Below are positions 26,372-35,748 of a stretch of DNA of 64,000 nt, piece by piece. Positions within the stretch are counted from its first letter, which is position 1. Every line of letters begins with the position of its first letter. The notes beneath the pieces were generated by a model. It saw only the letters and a program-made list of their open reading frames with translations. It was not told the DNA's origin and searched no databases. The DNA is taken from NCBI RefSeq assembly GCF_003076275.1, contig NZ_CP029064.1, positions 4,382,001-4,446,000 of the forward strand, read 5' to 3'. Origin of the DNA: Microbulbifer sp. A4B17. Its GTDB lineage: Bacteria > Pseudomonadota > Gammaproteobacteria > Pseudomonadales > Cellvibrionaceae. A program made the translations under genes and the position numbers.

Positions 26372-27679
26372 ATGACACATCCCCTGCTTCCCGAAAGACC
26401 CCTGAGTATCTCTCCTTCTCTGGCTGCCACTGTCGGCCTGGAGGAAGCTGTGCTGCTCACTGCACTTGGCGACCTGGCTCCATTCCTTCCCCTGGAGCCC
26501 TACGGAGGCCGGGATTGGTATACCGCCGAGGGGGAGCAGCTATATCTGCTGCTGCCCTTCTGGCAGGCAGCGGATATCCAGCGGGTAGCCACCAGCTTGC
26601 GCAACCAGGGTGCCCTTCTGCTGGGGGCGGCACCATTCGGCAGTAGCGAGATTCTGAAGTTCGCCCTGCCCGGTGAGTACAAGCGCCCGGTGGCAACACC
26701 CCCTACCCCATCCAACCGCAATGCCAACACCATTGCCCCCAGTTGGCAGCCGGATAGTGAAACCATGGCGCGTATCGCCCAGTTGGGTATTCCCGAGCAC
26801 TTTGTAAGGGAGCAACTGCCGGAGTTTGTCACTTACTGGCGCGAGCGCGCCGAGCCCCGCCACTCCTTTGGCTCCCTGTTCCTGCGCCAGGTTAAAAGCA
26901 AGTGGGAGGCTTTTCGAGCAACTGCTCAGCGCAAACAGCCACTGCCCAACGGCTGGCAGCCCAGCGATGAGACCCTGCGCAAGCTGGCAGACGAGGGAGT
27001 CCCCAGCACTTTTGTCGGTCGCGGCCTACAGCGCTTTCTCGATTACCACCGCTCCAGTGGCAAGCAGTCCATTTCCTGGGATTTGGAATTCAATGACTGG
27101 ATTATGGAAGACTGGGAAAAGCAGGACACGCCATTTATCGAAAAGCGCAAGCCCACTGCTATGTCCCGCGACTGGCAGCCCAGCGAGCACACCTGGGAGC
27201 AGTTGCAGCGCCTGGCCATCAATCCGCGCTTTGCTGCCGAATTGCTGCCGGAATTTATTTATAAATGGACCGAGCGCGGTGGCCACAGTGCCCGCTGGGG
27301 TGAACTGTTTATCGAGTATGCGCGGGAAGAGTGGGCCTATTACTGCCAGGGTATTGAGAAAAACCCGGTGGCCAAACCCATCTCCCGCAACTGGCAGCCC
27401 AGTGGTGACTGCCTGAGTCATTTGATGAACCAATGCGAGATAGATCGCGACTTTGCTCTATCCCTGGTTCCGGAATTTATTATTTACTGGCGCGGTCAAA
27501 ATGCCGCACGTAAAAGCTGGGACGCCGTATTTGTGCGTCACGCGCGCCACCAGTGGGCGGAGCGCAACAAACTGGCAATAGGAAACTCTTATGGCAATCC
27601 ACAAGACTCCCACAACAACACCAACCAGCGCACCCGCGACCGGTCAATCGGCGACATACTCACAGACACAAACTGGTAG
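26372..27679 (+). CDS. Protein with four DnaT-like ssDNA-binding repeats
   Basis: Protein of 435 residues. The N-terminal 100 residues resemble the winged-helix start of DnaT/DnaD-type replication proteins (LSISPSLAATVGLEEAVLLTAL). Four repeats follow, opening with WQP at Trp125, 195, 268 and 341 and closing about 54 residues later with a conserved Trp; three include the pattern LPEFxxxW. This unit matches the DnaT single-strand-binding domain used in primosome assembly; E. coli DnaT has one. The gene overlaps the next, a phage P-like helicase-loader homologue, by 89 bases, so the pair likely acts together in helicase loading or replication restart. The ribosome site is weak. Confidence 0.8.
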   Translation: MTHPLLPERPLSISPSLAATVGLEEAVLLTALGDLAPFLPLEPYGGRDWYTAEGEQLYLLLPFWQAADIQRVATSLRNQGALLLGAAPFGSSEILKFALPGEYKRPVATPPTPSNRNANTIAPSWQPDSETMARIAQLGIPEHFVREQLPEFVTYWRERAEPRHSFGSLFLRQVKSKWEAFRATAQRKQPLPNGWQPSDETLRKLADEGVPSTFVGRGLQRFLDYHRSSGKQSISWDLEFNDWIMEDWEKQDTPFIEKRKPTAMSRDWQPSEHTWEQLQRLAINPRFAAELLPEFIYKWTERGGHSARWGELFIEYAREEWAYYCQGIEKNPVAKPISRNWQPSGDCLSHLMNQCEIDRDFALSLVPEFIIYWRGQNAARKSWDAVFVRHARHQWAERNKLAIGNSYGNPQDSHNNTNQRTRDRSIGDILTDTNW

Positions 27680-28256
27680 TGAACAGGGCCAGGAACTACT
27701 GAACGAAAAGAAGCGCGCAATCAATGAAGTATTTGCGCTGTTTAAACTGAATTATCACAATCAGTTCAGCGCAGCGTTTCCAGACACTGAAACCCTTCAC
27801 CACGCTAAGCGCCTCTGGCTGGAGGCCCTGCTTGCTTTCGCTCCCCAGGATATTATGCAGGGTGCCAAGCGAGCGATCCTGCAAAGTGAGTACCTGCCCA
27901 CCGTACATAAAATGCTGCAGCTGTGCGCCGCTGGGGAGAATGGTTTACCAGAAGCTCGCGCCGCCTATCGCGAGGCCTGCAATGCCCCCAGCCCCAAAAC
28001 CAATTACAACTGGAGCCACTTAGCGATCTACCACGCGGGGCGGGAATCCAACTGGTTTTTTCTTGCCAATAACCCCGAGTCTATCGCCTACCCGGTCTTT
28101 GCCGAGCACTATCGAAAAATATGTGAACGAGTCCTGGGGGGAGAAAAACTAACCGCTCCAGAGCAATTAAAGCTCGAGGAAAACCCCGGCTCACCACTTT
28201 CCAAGGAAGAAAATTCGAAAAGACTCTCGGAGATGCGAGCAAAGCTTGGTATTTAG
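27591..28256 (+). CDS. Replication protein P-like (helicase loader type)
   Basis: Protein of 221 residues resembling phage lambda replication protein P, which recruits the replicative helicase DnaB. Supporting features are the alpha-helical core with VFALFKLNYHNQFSAAFPD, the W-L-EAL-FAPQDI stretch, and ARAAYREACNA. The first 35 residues are Thr/Pro/Gln-rich and probably disordered. ATG 27591 is well placed after AGGAAAC although it lies inside the upstream gene, giving an 89-base overlap in another frame. A chromosomal helicase-loader role is inferred; domestication from a phage is likely. Confidence 0.75.
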   Translation: MAIHKTPTTTPTSAPATGQSATYSQTQTGSEQGQELLNEKKRAINEVFALFKLNYHNQFSAAFPDTETLHHAKRLWLEALLAFAPQDIMQGAKRAILQSEYLPTVHKMLQLCAAGENGLPEARAAYREACNAPSPKTNYNWSHLAIYHAGRESNWFFLANNPESIAYPVFAEHYRKICERVLGGEKLTAPEQLKLEENPGSPLSKEENSKRLSEMRAKLGI

Positions 28257-28293
28257 AAATTAACAGCCAACTGCTTACTCTGACTTTGAATAC

Positions 28294-28316
28294 AGGGCCT
28301 GATACCTAAAGGCCCT
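28294..28316 (+). terminator. Hairpin after the replication pair
   Basis: AGGGCCT / AGGCCCT stem (7 bp, 9-base loop) 38 bases after the stop, without a T run. Confidence 0.35.
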
Positions 28317-28398
28317 CACGCCAATGACTTGTTAAGTAAAAGCCCTGATCTAGCTTTACTGTGCTTGAAATAAAAATAAACAAAGCACAGGACAGATC

Positions 28399-29109
28399 AT
28401 GAATAATTTTAAGACCACCGTAAAAACAAGTTTGTTTTCCAGCCTTATATTCACTTTCGCTACAAATACCAGCGCTGACTTTGCCAACAGGAAATATATT
28501 GGGGCTACCCTCGGTGAAACCTCTTATCCTCAATTTTGCTCATCTGCAAACCCCCGGATAAAATCCCAGATTCCTCAAGGATCTACAGACGGACGCTTTC
28601 ATTGCAATAGTAGCGGCAGTACGGTTAAGTTTTATGGCGGCTTGCGCTGGAACAGATACCTCGCCCTTGAAATCAGCTATCTAAAACCTTCAGCTGCGCA
28701 AAGCAGCTTTTATACCAATAATGAAAATGGAGAGTATGCAAAGGCCGCATACCAGGTTGAAACACATTTATTGACCGCCTTTTTATTGGGGTTTTATCCT
28801 ATTAACTCCAATATAAATATGTTTGCCAGAGTCGGGGCTGGAGCTTGGAGAGGGAAATTATCAGAGCAACAATCCGCTCAATTTTATATCCCCCAGCAAT
28901 TATCCAATGGACAATTCACGGCACAACTTCAGACGCTCGATAAAGACAAGTCCCAAAACCACAAAGGCCCTCACTGGGGAGTTGGGGTCGGTATGAATTA
29001 TGTCTATAGGAGTCACTGGATTTGGAGACTGGAGTGGGAGAAACTGGAGCCCACTGGAGTAGACTTCAATGCAGAAACACTATCACTGGGTTTAGGGCGG
29101 CTTTTTTGA
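28399..29109 (+). CDS. Outer-membrane beta-barrel protein, tandem paralogue 1
   Basis: Predicted outer-membrane protein of 236 residues: signal peptide (to about residue 26, TSAD), then alternating aromatic/hydrophobic strands such as VKFYGGLRWNRYLALEISYL and WGVGVGMNYVYRSHWIWRLEWE, ending in LGRLF. It resembles small OmpA/OmpW-like eight-stranded barrels (porin-family beta-barrel). The next gene encodes a paralogue of the same length with the same order of motifs. Own hairpin follows, so the two are probably transcribed separately. Function unknown; no peptidoglycan-binding domain is present. Confidence 0.75.
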   Translation: MNNFKTTVKTSLFSSLIFTFATNTSADFANRKYIGATLGETSYPQFCSSANPRIKSQIPQGSTDGRFHCNSSGSTVKFYGGLRWNRYLALEISYLKPSAAQSSFYTNNENGEYAKAAYQVETHLLTAFLLGFYPINSNINMFARVGAGAWRGKLSEQQSAQFYIPQQLSNGQFTAQLQTLDKDKSQNHKGPHWGVGVGMNYVYRSHWIWRLEWEKLEPTGVDFNAETLSLGLGRLF

Positions 29110-29148
29110 ATTTTGTTAATTGACACCTATAACTTTATACAAATTAAA

Positions 29149-29181
29149 TAGAGTTCCCGCGAACTATTACTGGGAACTCTA
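29149..29181 (+). terminator. Terminator-like hairpin between barrel paralogues
   Basis: Perfect 10-bp stem TAGAGTTCCC / GGGAACTCTA with a 13-base loop, 40 bases after the first barrel gene; only a short CCTTTA tail. Confidence 0.5.
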
Positions 29182-29327
29182 CCTTTAGGCGCCGAATCCA
29201 GTTAATAGAGTAGATCCTACCTTCGACCATTTTAAGAGACGCTGTTATTTTGGTGGTTGCCTTAATCAAATTTCACTCTAAAATCAGCTTCAGCGGTCCC
29301 CCCATATAAGCTAAACAAGGTCAAGCC

Positions 29328-30038
29328 ATGAACCGCTTTAGCCCCCTATTCATTATTTTTCTACTTTCCTTACCTGCCCTTACTTGCGCCGATTTCTACT
29401 CACACAAATATGCTGGTATCTCTTTCGGTAACCAGCATGCCAATAACTTGTGTAGCGAAGCAGAAAAGCGAATTCAACAAATTAGCGCCAGCTTAGATCA
29501 AGTGGATCTCAGTCGGTGTGATGATAAAAATAACGCCTGGAAACTATTTGCAGGAATTCGATGGACACCTTACCTGGCAATTGAAGCCAGCTATCAAAAT
29601 TTCAATAAGTACCAGCTGGATACCCATATCTCATATGGGGATGGTGAATATTTAAACTATTTCTCTGATTTTGATAGCCAGCTTTTCAATATATTTTCCC
29701 TGGCATATCTTCCCCTGGGAGAGTCATTTAGCTTATTCGGGAAACTTGGCACCGGCATCTGGTACGCGGAAACCAATGAGATTCAGAAGGGTGAAGTGTT
29801 TATCCTATACCAGTTTGAAGATGGCAGTTTAATAGAACAGTTAACTCCAGTCAGAGGTGAATTAACCGATAGCAGCAATGGATTCCACTGGGCATATGGT
29901 GCTGGTGTTAACTATAGCTACAGGGGCAAATGGAGCCTACGGATAGAGTGGGAACAGTTTTCAAAAATTGGGGGCGATACGTTTCTTGATGAAATAGATA
30001 GTGAAGCTATCACCATGGGGTGGAGTATGCATTTTTAA
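29328..30038 (+). CDS. Outer-membrane beta-barrel protein, tandem paralogue 2
   Basis: Also 236 residues, with signal peptide ending near LTCAD. It shares with the upstream gene the opening ADF-x-x-x-KY-x-G, a Cys pair in the first loop, F-x-GIRW-x-x-YLAIEASY, LGTGIWYAE, FHWAYGAGVNYSYRGKWSLRIEWEQ-like strands and a final aromatic residue, so the pair arose by duplication. The first extracellular loops differ most, as expected for surface exposure. Role unknown. Confidence 0.75.
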   Translation: MNRFSPLFIIFLLSLPALTCADFYSHKYAGISFGNQHANNLCSEAEKRIQQISASLDQVDLSRCDDKNNAWKLFAGIRWTPYLAIEASYQNFNKYQLDTHISYGDGEYLNYFSDFDSQLFNIFSLAYLPLGESFSLFGKLGTGIWYAETNEIQKGEVFILYQFEDGSLIEQLTPVRGELTDSSNGFHWAYGAGVNYSYRGKWSLRIEWEQFSKIGGDTFLDEIDSEAITMGWSMHF

Positions 30039-30528
30039 TGATAAAATCCTGTTAAATACTGATAGGACTCCTCTGTATAAACAGCCATTAACTAATACAT
30101 TCCAAAATGAACAAAAAAAGAATAAAATACTGAATGAAAAAGATCTGGAGGAATACCAAGAAGACCATCGAGCGAAAATAGATTATGAAAACACGCTAAA
30201 AGAAACCAAAAAAACTCATTCAATTATATACATTACAATAGTTTCTATACTATTAATTTATTCAATCTTCGTTTCGAGAAGCTCTAGGCAGCCAGACAAT
30301 TTTCAATGGACCATTCTTATAGTGTTTGTGCTGTTAATATTCGGAACAAAAAAACAGCTAGAGCAAGAAAAACTTGAAAACCCACCTATTTGCACCGACT
30401 GTAAGAAAAGCATGGAGCCCTATGAGTTTCGATCTAAAAGTAAATCACTAGATATTAATGGTATCGCCTACCTATGTAGGGACTGTAAGTCGAAAATAAT
30501 TGATACTGAGCCATCACATTCTGGCTAA
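30001..30528 (+). CDS. Small membrane protein with C-terminal zinc ribbon, start uncertain
   Basis: The frame shows a charged N-terminal region, two hydrophobic helices (SIIYITIVSILLIYSIFV and WTILIVFVLLIFG) and a C-terminal CTDCKKS / LCRDCKS pair, a four-cysteine zinc ribbon. The only canonical start is GTG at 30001, inside the preceding barrel gene and with no good ribosome site. The real start may be downstream at a non-standard codon or depend on coupling. I do not recognise the family. The helix and zinc-ribbon pattern argues that it is a true gene. Confidence 0.5.
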   Translation: MKLSPWGGVCIFNDKILLNTDRTPLYKQPLTNTFQNEQKKNKILNEKDLEEYQEDHRAKIDYENTLKETKKTHSIIYITIVSILLIYSIFVSRSSRQPDNFQWTILIVFVLLIFGTKKQLEQEKLENPPICTDCKKSMEPYEFRSKSKSLDINGIAYLCRDCKSKIIDTEPSHSG

Positions 30529-30628
30529 TTCACATAGCCAAATGGCCTATCTTTCCGATCCAATTAGATCTCTATAAAATCAATAGCCAAGCTTCACAAG
30601 ATTAGACAAAACTGTATCAATAAGTATT

Positions 30629-31066
30629 ATGCCAAGATTTCTCAAGGCTTCAGCCCTACTGTTTTTTCTTTTTATTCTTTGGATTATCTATCTAGCCAAT
30701 ACCGGATCGAGCAGTATATTTTTCGACCTTGTCCGTGCTATGCCCTATGGCGATAAACTAGGCCATATCGCCTTGTTCGGTACTTTTAGCCTTATCCTGA
30801 TACCTGCCACCCGCGCCACTTATTTTAAGCTCGGCTTTATTAGATTTTACTATGGTGCTATCGCAGTGCTTAGCTTTGCCCTGATTGAAGAGATAAGCCA
30901 GGCATTTGTTCGCTCAAGAACTTTTGACTTAATTGATCTGGCCGCCGATATCGTTGGAGTGATACTTGCGAGTTCTCTGGTTTACCTGGTTCAGAGAGCC
31001 CGCAATATTAACAATTTAAGCCAGCCTGAAAACCCCGATACCACTAGTGAGACAACAGACGATTGA
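30629..31066 (+). CDS. VanZ family protein
   Basis: Inner-membrane protein of 145 residues with four predicted helices. VanZ-family residues are visible: PYGDKLGHIALFG after helix 1, and EEISQAFVRSRTFDLIDLAADIVG between the last helices. VanZ homologues occur in many bacteria without glycopeptide resistance and their role is unclear. The last 23 bases overlap the 3' end of the convergent phytase gene. Confidence 0.88.
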   Translation: MPRFLKASALLFFLFILWIIYLANTGSSSIFFDLVRAMPYGDKLGHIALFGTFSLILIPATRATYFKLGFIRFYYGAIAVLSFALIEEISQAFVRSRTFDLIDLAADIVGVILASSLVYLVQRARNINNLSQPENPDTTSETTDD

Positions 31067-32924
31067 TATCCCTCCAATCAACCAATTTAAAATTCTGGGC
31101 TGCGCTGGGCATTCGGTTGCGCCCATCCTGAACAACTAACAAACCTTGCGGATATTCCGCGCCCAAAGCTGAACTGGTAACGGCCAAACCATCGGTTTCC
31201 GAACTGCCATCCACACCTAGTTGGGGATTCATACCAACCCGAAAATGGGTAATAAATTCATTCCCACTACGGCTGAATAGTGCATAGCTATCATTACCTT
31301 GACTGGATATCACTAGATAGCCCTTGTCCCCATCCTGATAAAGTGCCAATCCCTCTATATCTGCCACCAGCTTTTCACCATCCACTTCTGCCACCAACTC
31401 TGGAGCGGCCTCTGATAAGGACTTTAGGTCCAGCCGCCAAATCCCCCGGCCCTCCTCAGCAAAAAACAGGGTTCCGAACTGGTCATCCACAACACAGCCT
31501 TCAACCTGTCCATAACCATCAAACTGGATACCCTGCTCAATCTCAAACTCATTGGAGGACTCAGAGACATTGATTTTCAGCTGATACAAGCTGGCCTCCT
31601 TGTCAGAAACCCAGGCATAAAACCCACTATCGTCCTGTTGTAGGCATAAGCCATAGGGATCATCAAGTTCTATACCCCGGTATCCCAGGTGCTCCACCTC
31701 GCCCAGTGCTCTGATAGCAAATAGATCCAAACCGGGGTTAGTACGATTAGAGGCAACGGCAATCGCATCGATATCGGGGTGAGAGATTTTACGAATATCA
31801 ACGTTATTGACCCGGCCCACAGGAAAATGCTGTTTTAAGTCGCCTGATAGATGGTAAATATTGAGCCCCTTTTTTTTATCTGTAGCAAAAATCAGGCTGT
31901 TTGCTGGCGAATGAGAGTTCACCCAAATAGCGGGATCATCAGCAGCATCCCCATAAGAGTGAACCGGGTCAGTTTGTCCCCTGGCGGCAATAGTGGGAAT
32001 AATCTCAAGCGGATTATCTGTAACGCTGGTCAGCTTGGCATTTATCGGGAAATAGGTTATTTCACTCTGCTTATCATTTAACACGGCCAACCTATCACCA
32101 AAAACTGCTATAGAGGCAGGACTTTCTTCAGGCAATGCCCAAGACTGGTCGGGCCTACCACTTCCTGACAAGTCGAAAACCTGTACTCCCTGTTCCACAG
32201 CAATCCAGATTTGGTCCTGCTGATAACTCAGTCGCAAGCTACCAAAATCATCACCGAGCTGTTTGGCCGAGATTAAAAGCTCACGCTCCTCATCTCGCTC
32301 TGCATCGGCATTCAATGCCAATATCCCTACAGGCGGCTGTGATACCAGTAATCGCCCCCGACGGTTATCCACGCTACAACTATTAATCTCCTCCCCCAAA
32401 TATATTGGGCGGATCTCGGTAAAATCCCAGTGCTCATCACTGGGAGAAAGCAGGTACTCAAACCCCAGTCCGTCCTCTCCAATGGCAAACAGGTGATCTC
32501 TTCCTGCTTGTAGTGAAAAACAGAGTGCGCTCACAGGCTTGACACTCTCAAGCTTTCCTAAAAGTTGAGGCTGCAAATCATCATTTAGATCAGTAAATAA
32601 TTGATATAGCTGTAATTGCGCTTCCTGCTCTTCGTAAGCCGCCACCAGGTAGCTACCATCTTCCCTTGGCTGAATGGCAAGTGCCTCTACTCTGCCATCC
32701 TTTTGAACTTGTATTTCTGCGGACTCATCTACAAGCACTAGCCCCTTATCTTTACTGGATAGCAACAAGTATTGCTGCTCAGGGAAACTGACCAGCTGAA
32801 TCTGTTCAGCTATCACCCCCTTTAAAGAGATAATCTTTTGCGAAGATAAGCTTTTACTATCCTTTTCAAGATCACATCCGAGTAATATAAGGCTGGACAA
32901 AACACCGACCATTAAAAAACGCAT
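31044..32924 (-). CDS. Beta-propeller phytase lipoprotein
   Basis: Extracytoplasmic phytase of 626 residues that removes phosphate from inositol phosphates with calcium. Lipobox LLGC lipidates Cys17. Residues about 30-300 form a degenerate propeller-like domain. The catalytic propeller follows, with DPAIWVN (330-336), GRVNNVDIR, GQVEGCVVDD, DIEGLALYQ and ISSQGNDSYALF, all recognised BPP stretches. A two-domain phytase with an inactive N-terminal propeller is known in this family. Its neighbours are a TonB-dependent receptor and PhoX, which supports a phosphate-acquisition role. A CTGTCA half-site lies upstream. Tail overlaps the convergent vanZ gene. Confidence 0.92.
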   Translation of the reverse strand: MRFLMVGVLSSLILLGCDLEKDSKSLSSQKIISLKGVIAEQIQLVSFPEQQYLLLSSKDKGLVLVDESAEIQVQKDGRVEALAIQPREDGSYLVAAYEEQEAQLQLYQLFTDLNDDLQPQLLGKLESVKPVSALCFSLQAGRDHLFAIGEDGLGFEYLLSPSDEHWDFTEIRPIYLGEEINSCSVDNRRGRLLVSQPPVGILALNADAERDEERELLISAKQLGDDFGSLRLSYQQDQIWIAVEQGVQVFDLSGSGRPDQSWALPEESPASIAVFGDRLAVLNDKQSEITYFPINAKLTSVTDNPLEIIPTIAARGQTDPVHSYGDAADDPAIWVNSHSPANSLIFATDKKKGLNIYHLSGDLKQHFPVGRVNNVDIRKISHPDIDAIAVASNRTNPGLDLFAIRALGEVEHLGYRGIELDDPYGLCLQQDDSGFYAWVSDKEASLYQLKINVSESSNEFEIEQGIQFDGYGQVEGCVVDDQFGTLFFAEEGRGIWRLDLKSLSEAAPELVAEVDGEKLVADIEGLALYQDGDKGYLVISSQGNDSYALFSRSGNEFITHFRVGMNPQLGVDGSSETDGLAVTSSALGAEYPQGLLVVQDGRNRMPSAAQNFKLVDWRDINRLLSH

Positions 32925-32973
32925 AATAAAACCTGCTTAGGATTTACCGGTAACTGACAGAAAATATTATTTT

Positions 32974-33010
32974 TACAAAAACAAAGCCCCCACAATATTG
33001 CAGGGGCTTT
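32974..33010 (-). terminator. Terminator of the TonB-dependent receptor gene
   Basis: AAAGCCCC / GGGGCTTT stem; on the minus strand it is followed by TTTGTTTTTG. It lies 46 bases after the receptor stop and suggests that the phytase gene has its own promoter or receives read-through. Confidence 0.7.
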
Positions 33011-33055
33011 ATCAGGGTAAGAATTTACACTAATCCAAAAATTCCAGTGAAAATT

Positions 33056-35659
33056 CTAGAAAGTGCTATAGCTCAGCCCAATCGCATAAGTCGGACCGTA
33101 TTCTTCGTACTGACCATTAAACCCAGACGTGTGAACATAGTAAGGCTCATCCGTGAGGTTAACCCCAGTAAAAGTAAGTTGAAGGCCATTATCAAAGCGG
33201 TAGCGGGCCGACAAATCCAATTGCAAATGGTCTTCTTCGTAGCGGTCATTGGACTCATTTTCAAGGTCAACTTCCAGCAGGCGTTCACTGCGGAAAGCTG
33301 CTGACAGGCGCATACTAAAGGCATCGCGCTCATAGCCTACAATAAAGTTGCCGACAAAATCCGCCTGGGAAGGCATAGATATTTTGTCACTGCGATCACT
33401 GCTATTGAGACCCAGATCAGCTTCTGAATCGGTATATGTTGCATTGGCCCTGAGTAAGAACCCATTTTCAAAACCTTGGGTCCAGGCCAGTTCGGCACCG
33501 CTGATACGGGCGTTGTCTCCGTTAATCGGTTGCCATACTTCAGCATCATCAACCGCTAAATTACCTACAAAACGGGTAAAATCGGTATTACTGGAAACCT
33601 CAGACATGACAATAAAGTTATCGATACTCTTATGGAAAAGTCCCACAGAAAACATACCCAGGTCATCCGCATAGTATTCGGCAGACAGGTCGATATTACG
33701 GGATTCATAGGGGTCTAACTCTGGATTTCCAGCTTCAACCTCCAGTTCCCCATCATCATATTCAATCTTGGCCGGAGAAGGGTTCAAATAACCAAATGAT
33801 GGACGCGATAAAGACTCCGAATAGGCTGCACGGAGAACAACATTATCATTGTAATCAAACTTGTAATTAATACTGGGGAAGAAATTGTCGTAGTCCCGTT
33901 CGTAGTTAACCTCAGTGGCATAAACCTCTTCTGCAATTAAATCGGCACCTGGCAGGGGTTCTTCCGACTCTGCCACATTCACGCCTTCAGCATTAAATTC
34001 GGTGCGTTCATAGCGAACCCCAAAAACCAGCTGGGAGCGATCCAACTCAATAGAATTCATCACATACAAGGCCGTGATGTCTTCATTCATTGCGTAGTCA
34101 CGGGCGGATGCCAAAGCGGTCTCTGTCTCATCTATGTCAAAATCACTGAGATTAGCATTGATAAAACTATTCAAGCTTCCAACATTGACGCCAGGTCCAA
34201 ATGCATCCAGGCCATAATCGATACTATTTCGAGAAAAGTCCGCCAGAGTGTAATCCCCATCGAACCCTTCATATACAGTCGCATTCAAGTCGCCAGTCTT
34301 TTCTCGCTGACGCTCATGCAATCCGAATTTAACTACTGAAGGATTGCCAGCCCAATCAATTTCTCTACTAATATCAATACGGAAGCTGATTTCTTCATCT
34401 TCAGTAAAGTTATCTTCAATGACCAACTCATCGAGTTGATAACTGGCCGGGTCCAATACTGCTTCAACATCCTCACTTCCCACCGCCATACGGGGAGTAT
34501 CACCAGCTTCAACATACCCCAAACGCAGGGAGTCCAAGACAAAGTCGGTATCGCGGCGATTGGGTTCAGATTCCTCTGCATGGGAATATCCCAAGGCATA
34601 GGACAATCCCCATTGCTCAAAATTATGCTCGCCACCAAATACCGCAGAAATAATTTCCTGTTCTTCCAGGCGGTCCTTCAGGGACTTCTCCAACGCGGCC
34701 TCTTCCCATTCTGCCGAGTTGGTCGAAATAGTCTCCGGCTCATCGCGCTCATCATCGAGCTTCCAGGAATTGCGCTGGCGGATTTCCTGATCAGAAAAAT
34801 CGGAGTACAAGCTGTGGAGATAGATGCTTGAGTCACTGCCCAGTTCCAGGTCGAAGTTGGCAGCAAGACCTGTGCGCTCCCGGGTAATACTGTAATCGCG
34901 ATGTTCTATTTCGGTCGCGCCCTTAGCTACAGAGCCATCTTCAGCGGTCAGTTCTTCCCAGCTACCATCAGTCTCAATATTATCTGAGCCAAAATCCCGT
35001 TCCTGGTGACTTAGCGCCAAGGCCACCCCGAGACGGCGCTCTCCATCAAGTTCAAAAATATTGGTCATGGTCGCAGCCACTTTGGGGCTGTACTCTTCCT
35101 GAAGCTCGCTGTAACTATTCTCTACGCTGAACTTGTAGCGATTGCTGTCATAATCCAGGGCATTCAGACTTTTGATCTCAATGGCACCACCAATAGAGTC
35201 TGCGCTCATATCCGGCGTAAGAGTTTTAAATACCTCCAAACTCGCCAATAAGTCCGATGGAATAACATCCAGGGCTACCGCCCGGGTGTTTGTTTCCGGT
35301 GCGGGCAGGCTCACCCCATTAATTGTCGCCGCATTCAAATTTGGATCTATACCCCGTACCCCAACGAAACGCCCCTCACCCTGATCTCTCGCAATAAATA
35401 CACCGGGCATCCGCTGTAACGCTTCTGTGACATTGGCATCGGGGAGTTCACCAATCGCATCAGAAGTTTGCACCGCTACGACCTTATTGGCGTCCCGCTG
35501 TCGATCCAAGTCGCTGCGCGCATTACTTGCCTGGGCGGTAACCGTCACCGTTTCCATTAGCTGCTCATTTTCTGCGACAGCATTTGCACTAATGATGGCA
35601 GTCGCCAGAGCCGCCAATGGCATTCCCAGTAACCGCAAGCCTGAAGTTCTGTATTTCAT
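33056..35659 (-). CDS. TonB-dependent receptor of the phytase cluster
   Basis: Outer-membrane receptor of 867 residues. Signal peptide (AIISANAVAE), TonB-box-like METVTVTAQ, plug domain with SDAIGELPDANVTEALQRMPGV and VRGIDPNLNAATINGVSLP, and a long barrel ending in SYSTF. It belongs to the large TIGR01782-type proteobacterial receptors. Its place between phytase and phoX suggests uptake of phytate, inositol phosphates or other phosphoesters; this is inferred from context. ATG 35659 with GGGAG 9 bases upstream is chosen over ATG 35677. A candidate Pho box precedes it. Confidence 0.9.
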   Translation of the reverse strand: MKYRTSGLRLLGMPLAALATAIISANAVAENEQLMETVTVTAQASNARSDLDRQRDANKVVAVQTSDAIGELPDANVTEALQRMPGVFIARDQGEGRFVGVRGIDPNLNAATINGVSLPAPETNTRAVALDVIPSDLLASLEVFKTLTPDMSADSIGGAIEIKSLNALDYDSNRYKFSVENSYSELQEEYSPKVAATMTNIFELDGERRLGVALALSHQERDFGSDNIETDGSWEELTAEDGSVAKGATEIEHRDYSITRERTGLAANFDLELGSDSSIYLHSLYSDFSDQEIRQRNSWKLDDERDEPETISTNSAEWEEAALEKSLKDRLEEQEIISAVFGGEHNFEQWGLSYALGYSHAEESEPNRRDTDFVLDSLRLGYVEAGDTPRMAVGSEDVEAVLDPASYQLDELVIEDNFTEDEEISFRIDISREIDWAGNPSVVKFGLHERQREKTGDLNATVYEGFDGDYTLADFSRNSIDYGLDAFGPGVNVGSLNSFINANLSDFDIDETETALASARDYAMNEDITALYVMNSIELDRSQLVFGVRYERTEFNAEGVNVAESEEPLPGADLIAEEVYATEVNYERDYDNFFPSINYKFDYNDNVVLRAAYSESLSRPSFGYLNPSPAKIEYDDGELEVEAGNPELDPYESRNIDLSAEYYADDLGMFSVGLFHKSIDNFIVMSEVSSNTDFTRFVGNLAVDDAEVWQPINGDNARISGAELAWTQGFENGFLLRANATYTDSEADLGLNSSDRSDKISMPSQADFVGNFIVGYERDAFSMRLSAAFRSERLLEVDLENESNDRYEEDHLQLDLSARYRFDNGLQLTFTGVNLTDEPYYVHTSGFNGQYEEYGPTYAIGLSYSTF

Positions 35660-35719
35660 TGCGTCCCACTCCCACATTACCGGTGGTTAATTGAATTGGA
35701 CGCAGACTAGAAGGCCGCT

Positions 35720-35737
35720 ATGAACTTTACGTGACAT
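35720..35737 (-). promoter_or_regulatory. Candidate Pho box for the receptor gene
   Basis: Minus strand ATGTCAC-GTAA-AGTTCAT: two 7-base units with a 4-base spacer, matching CTGTCAT at 5 and 4 positions, 61 bases before the receptor start. Confidence 0.4.
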
Positions 35738-35748
35738 TTTTTTTAAGC

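Noticed and set aside
26372-28256. DnaT/P-like pair considered as part of a prophage
   Set aside because: No integrase, structural or lysis gene and no attachment-site repeat nearby.
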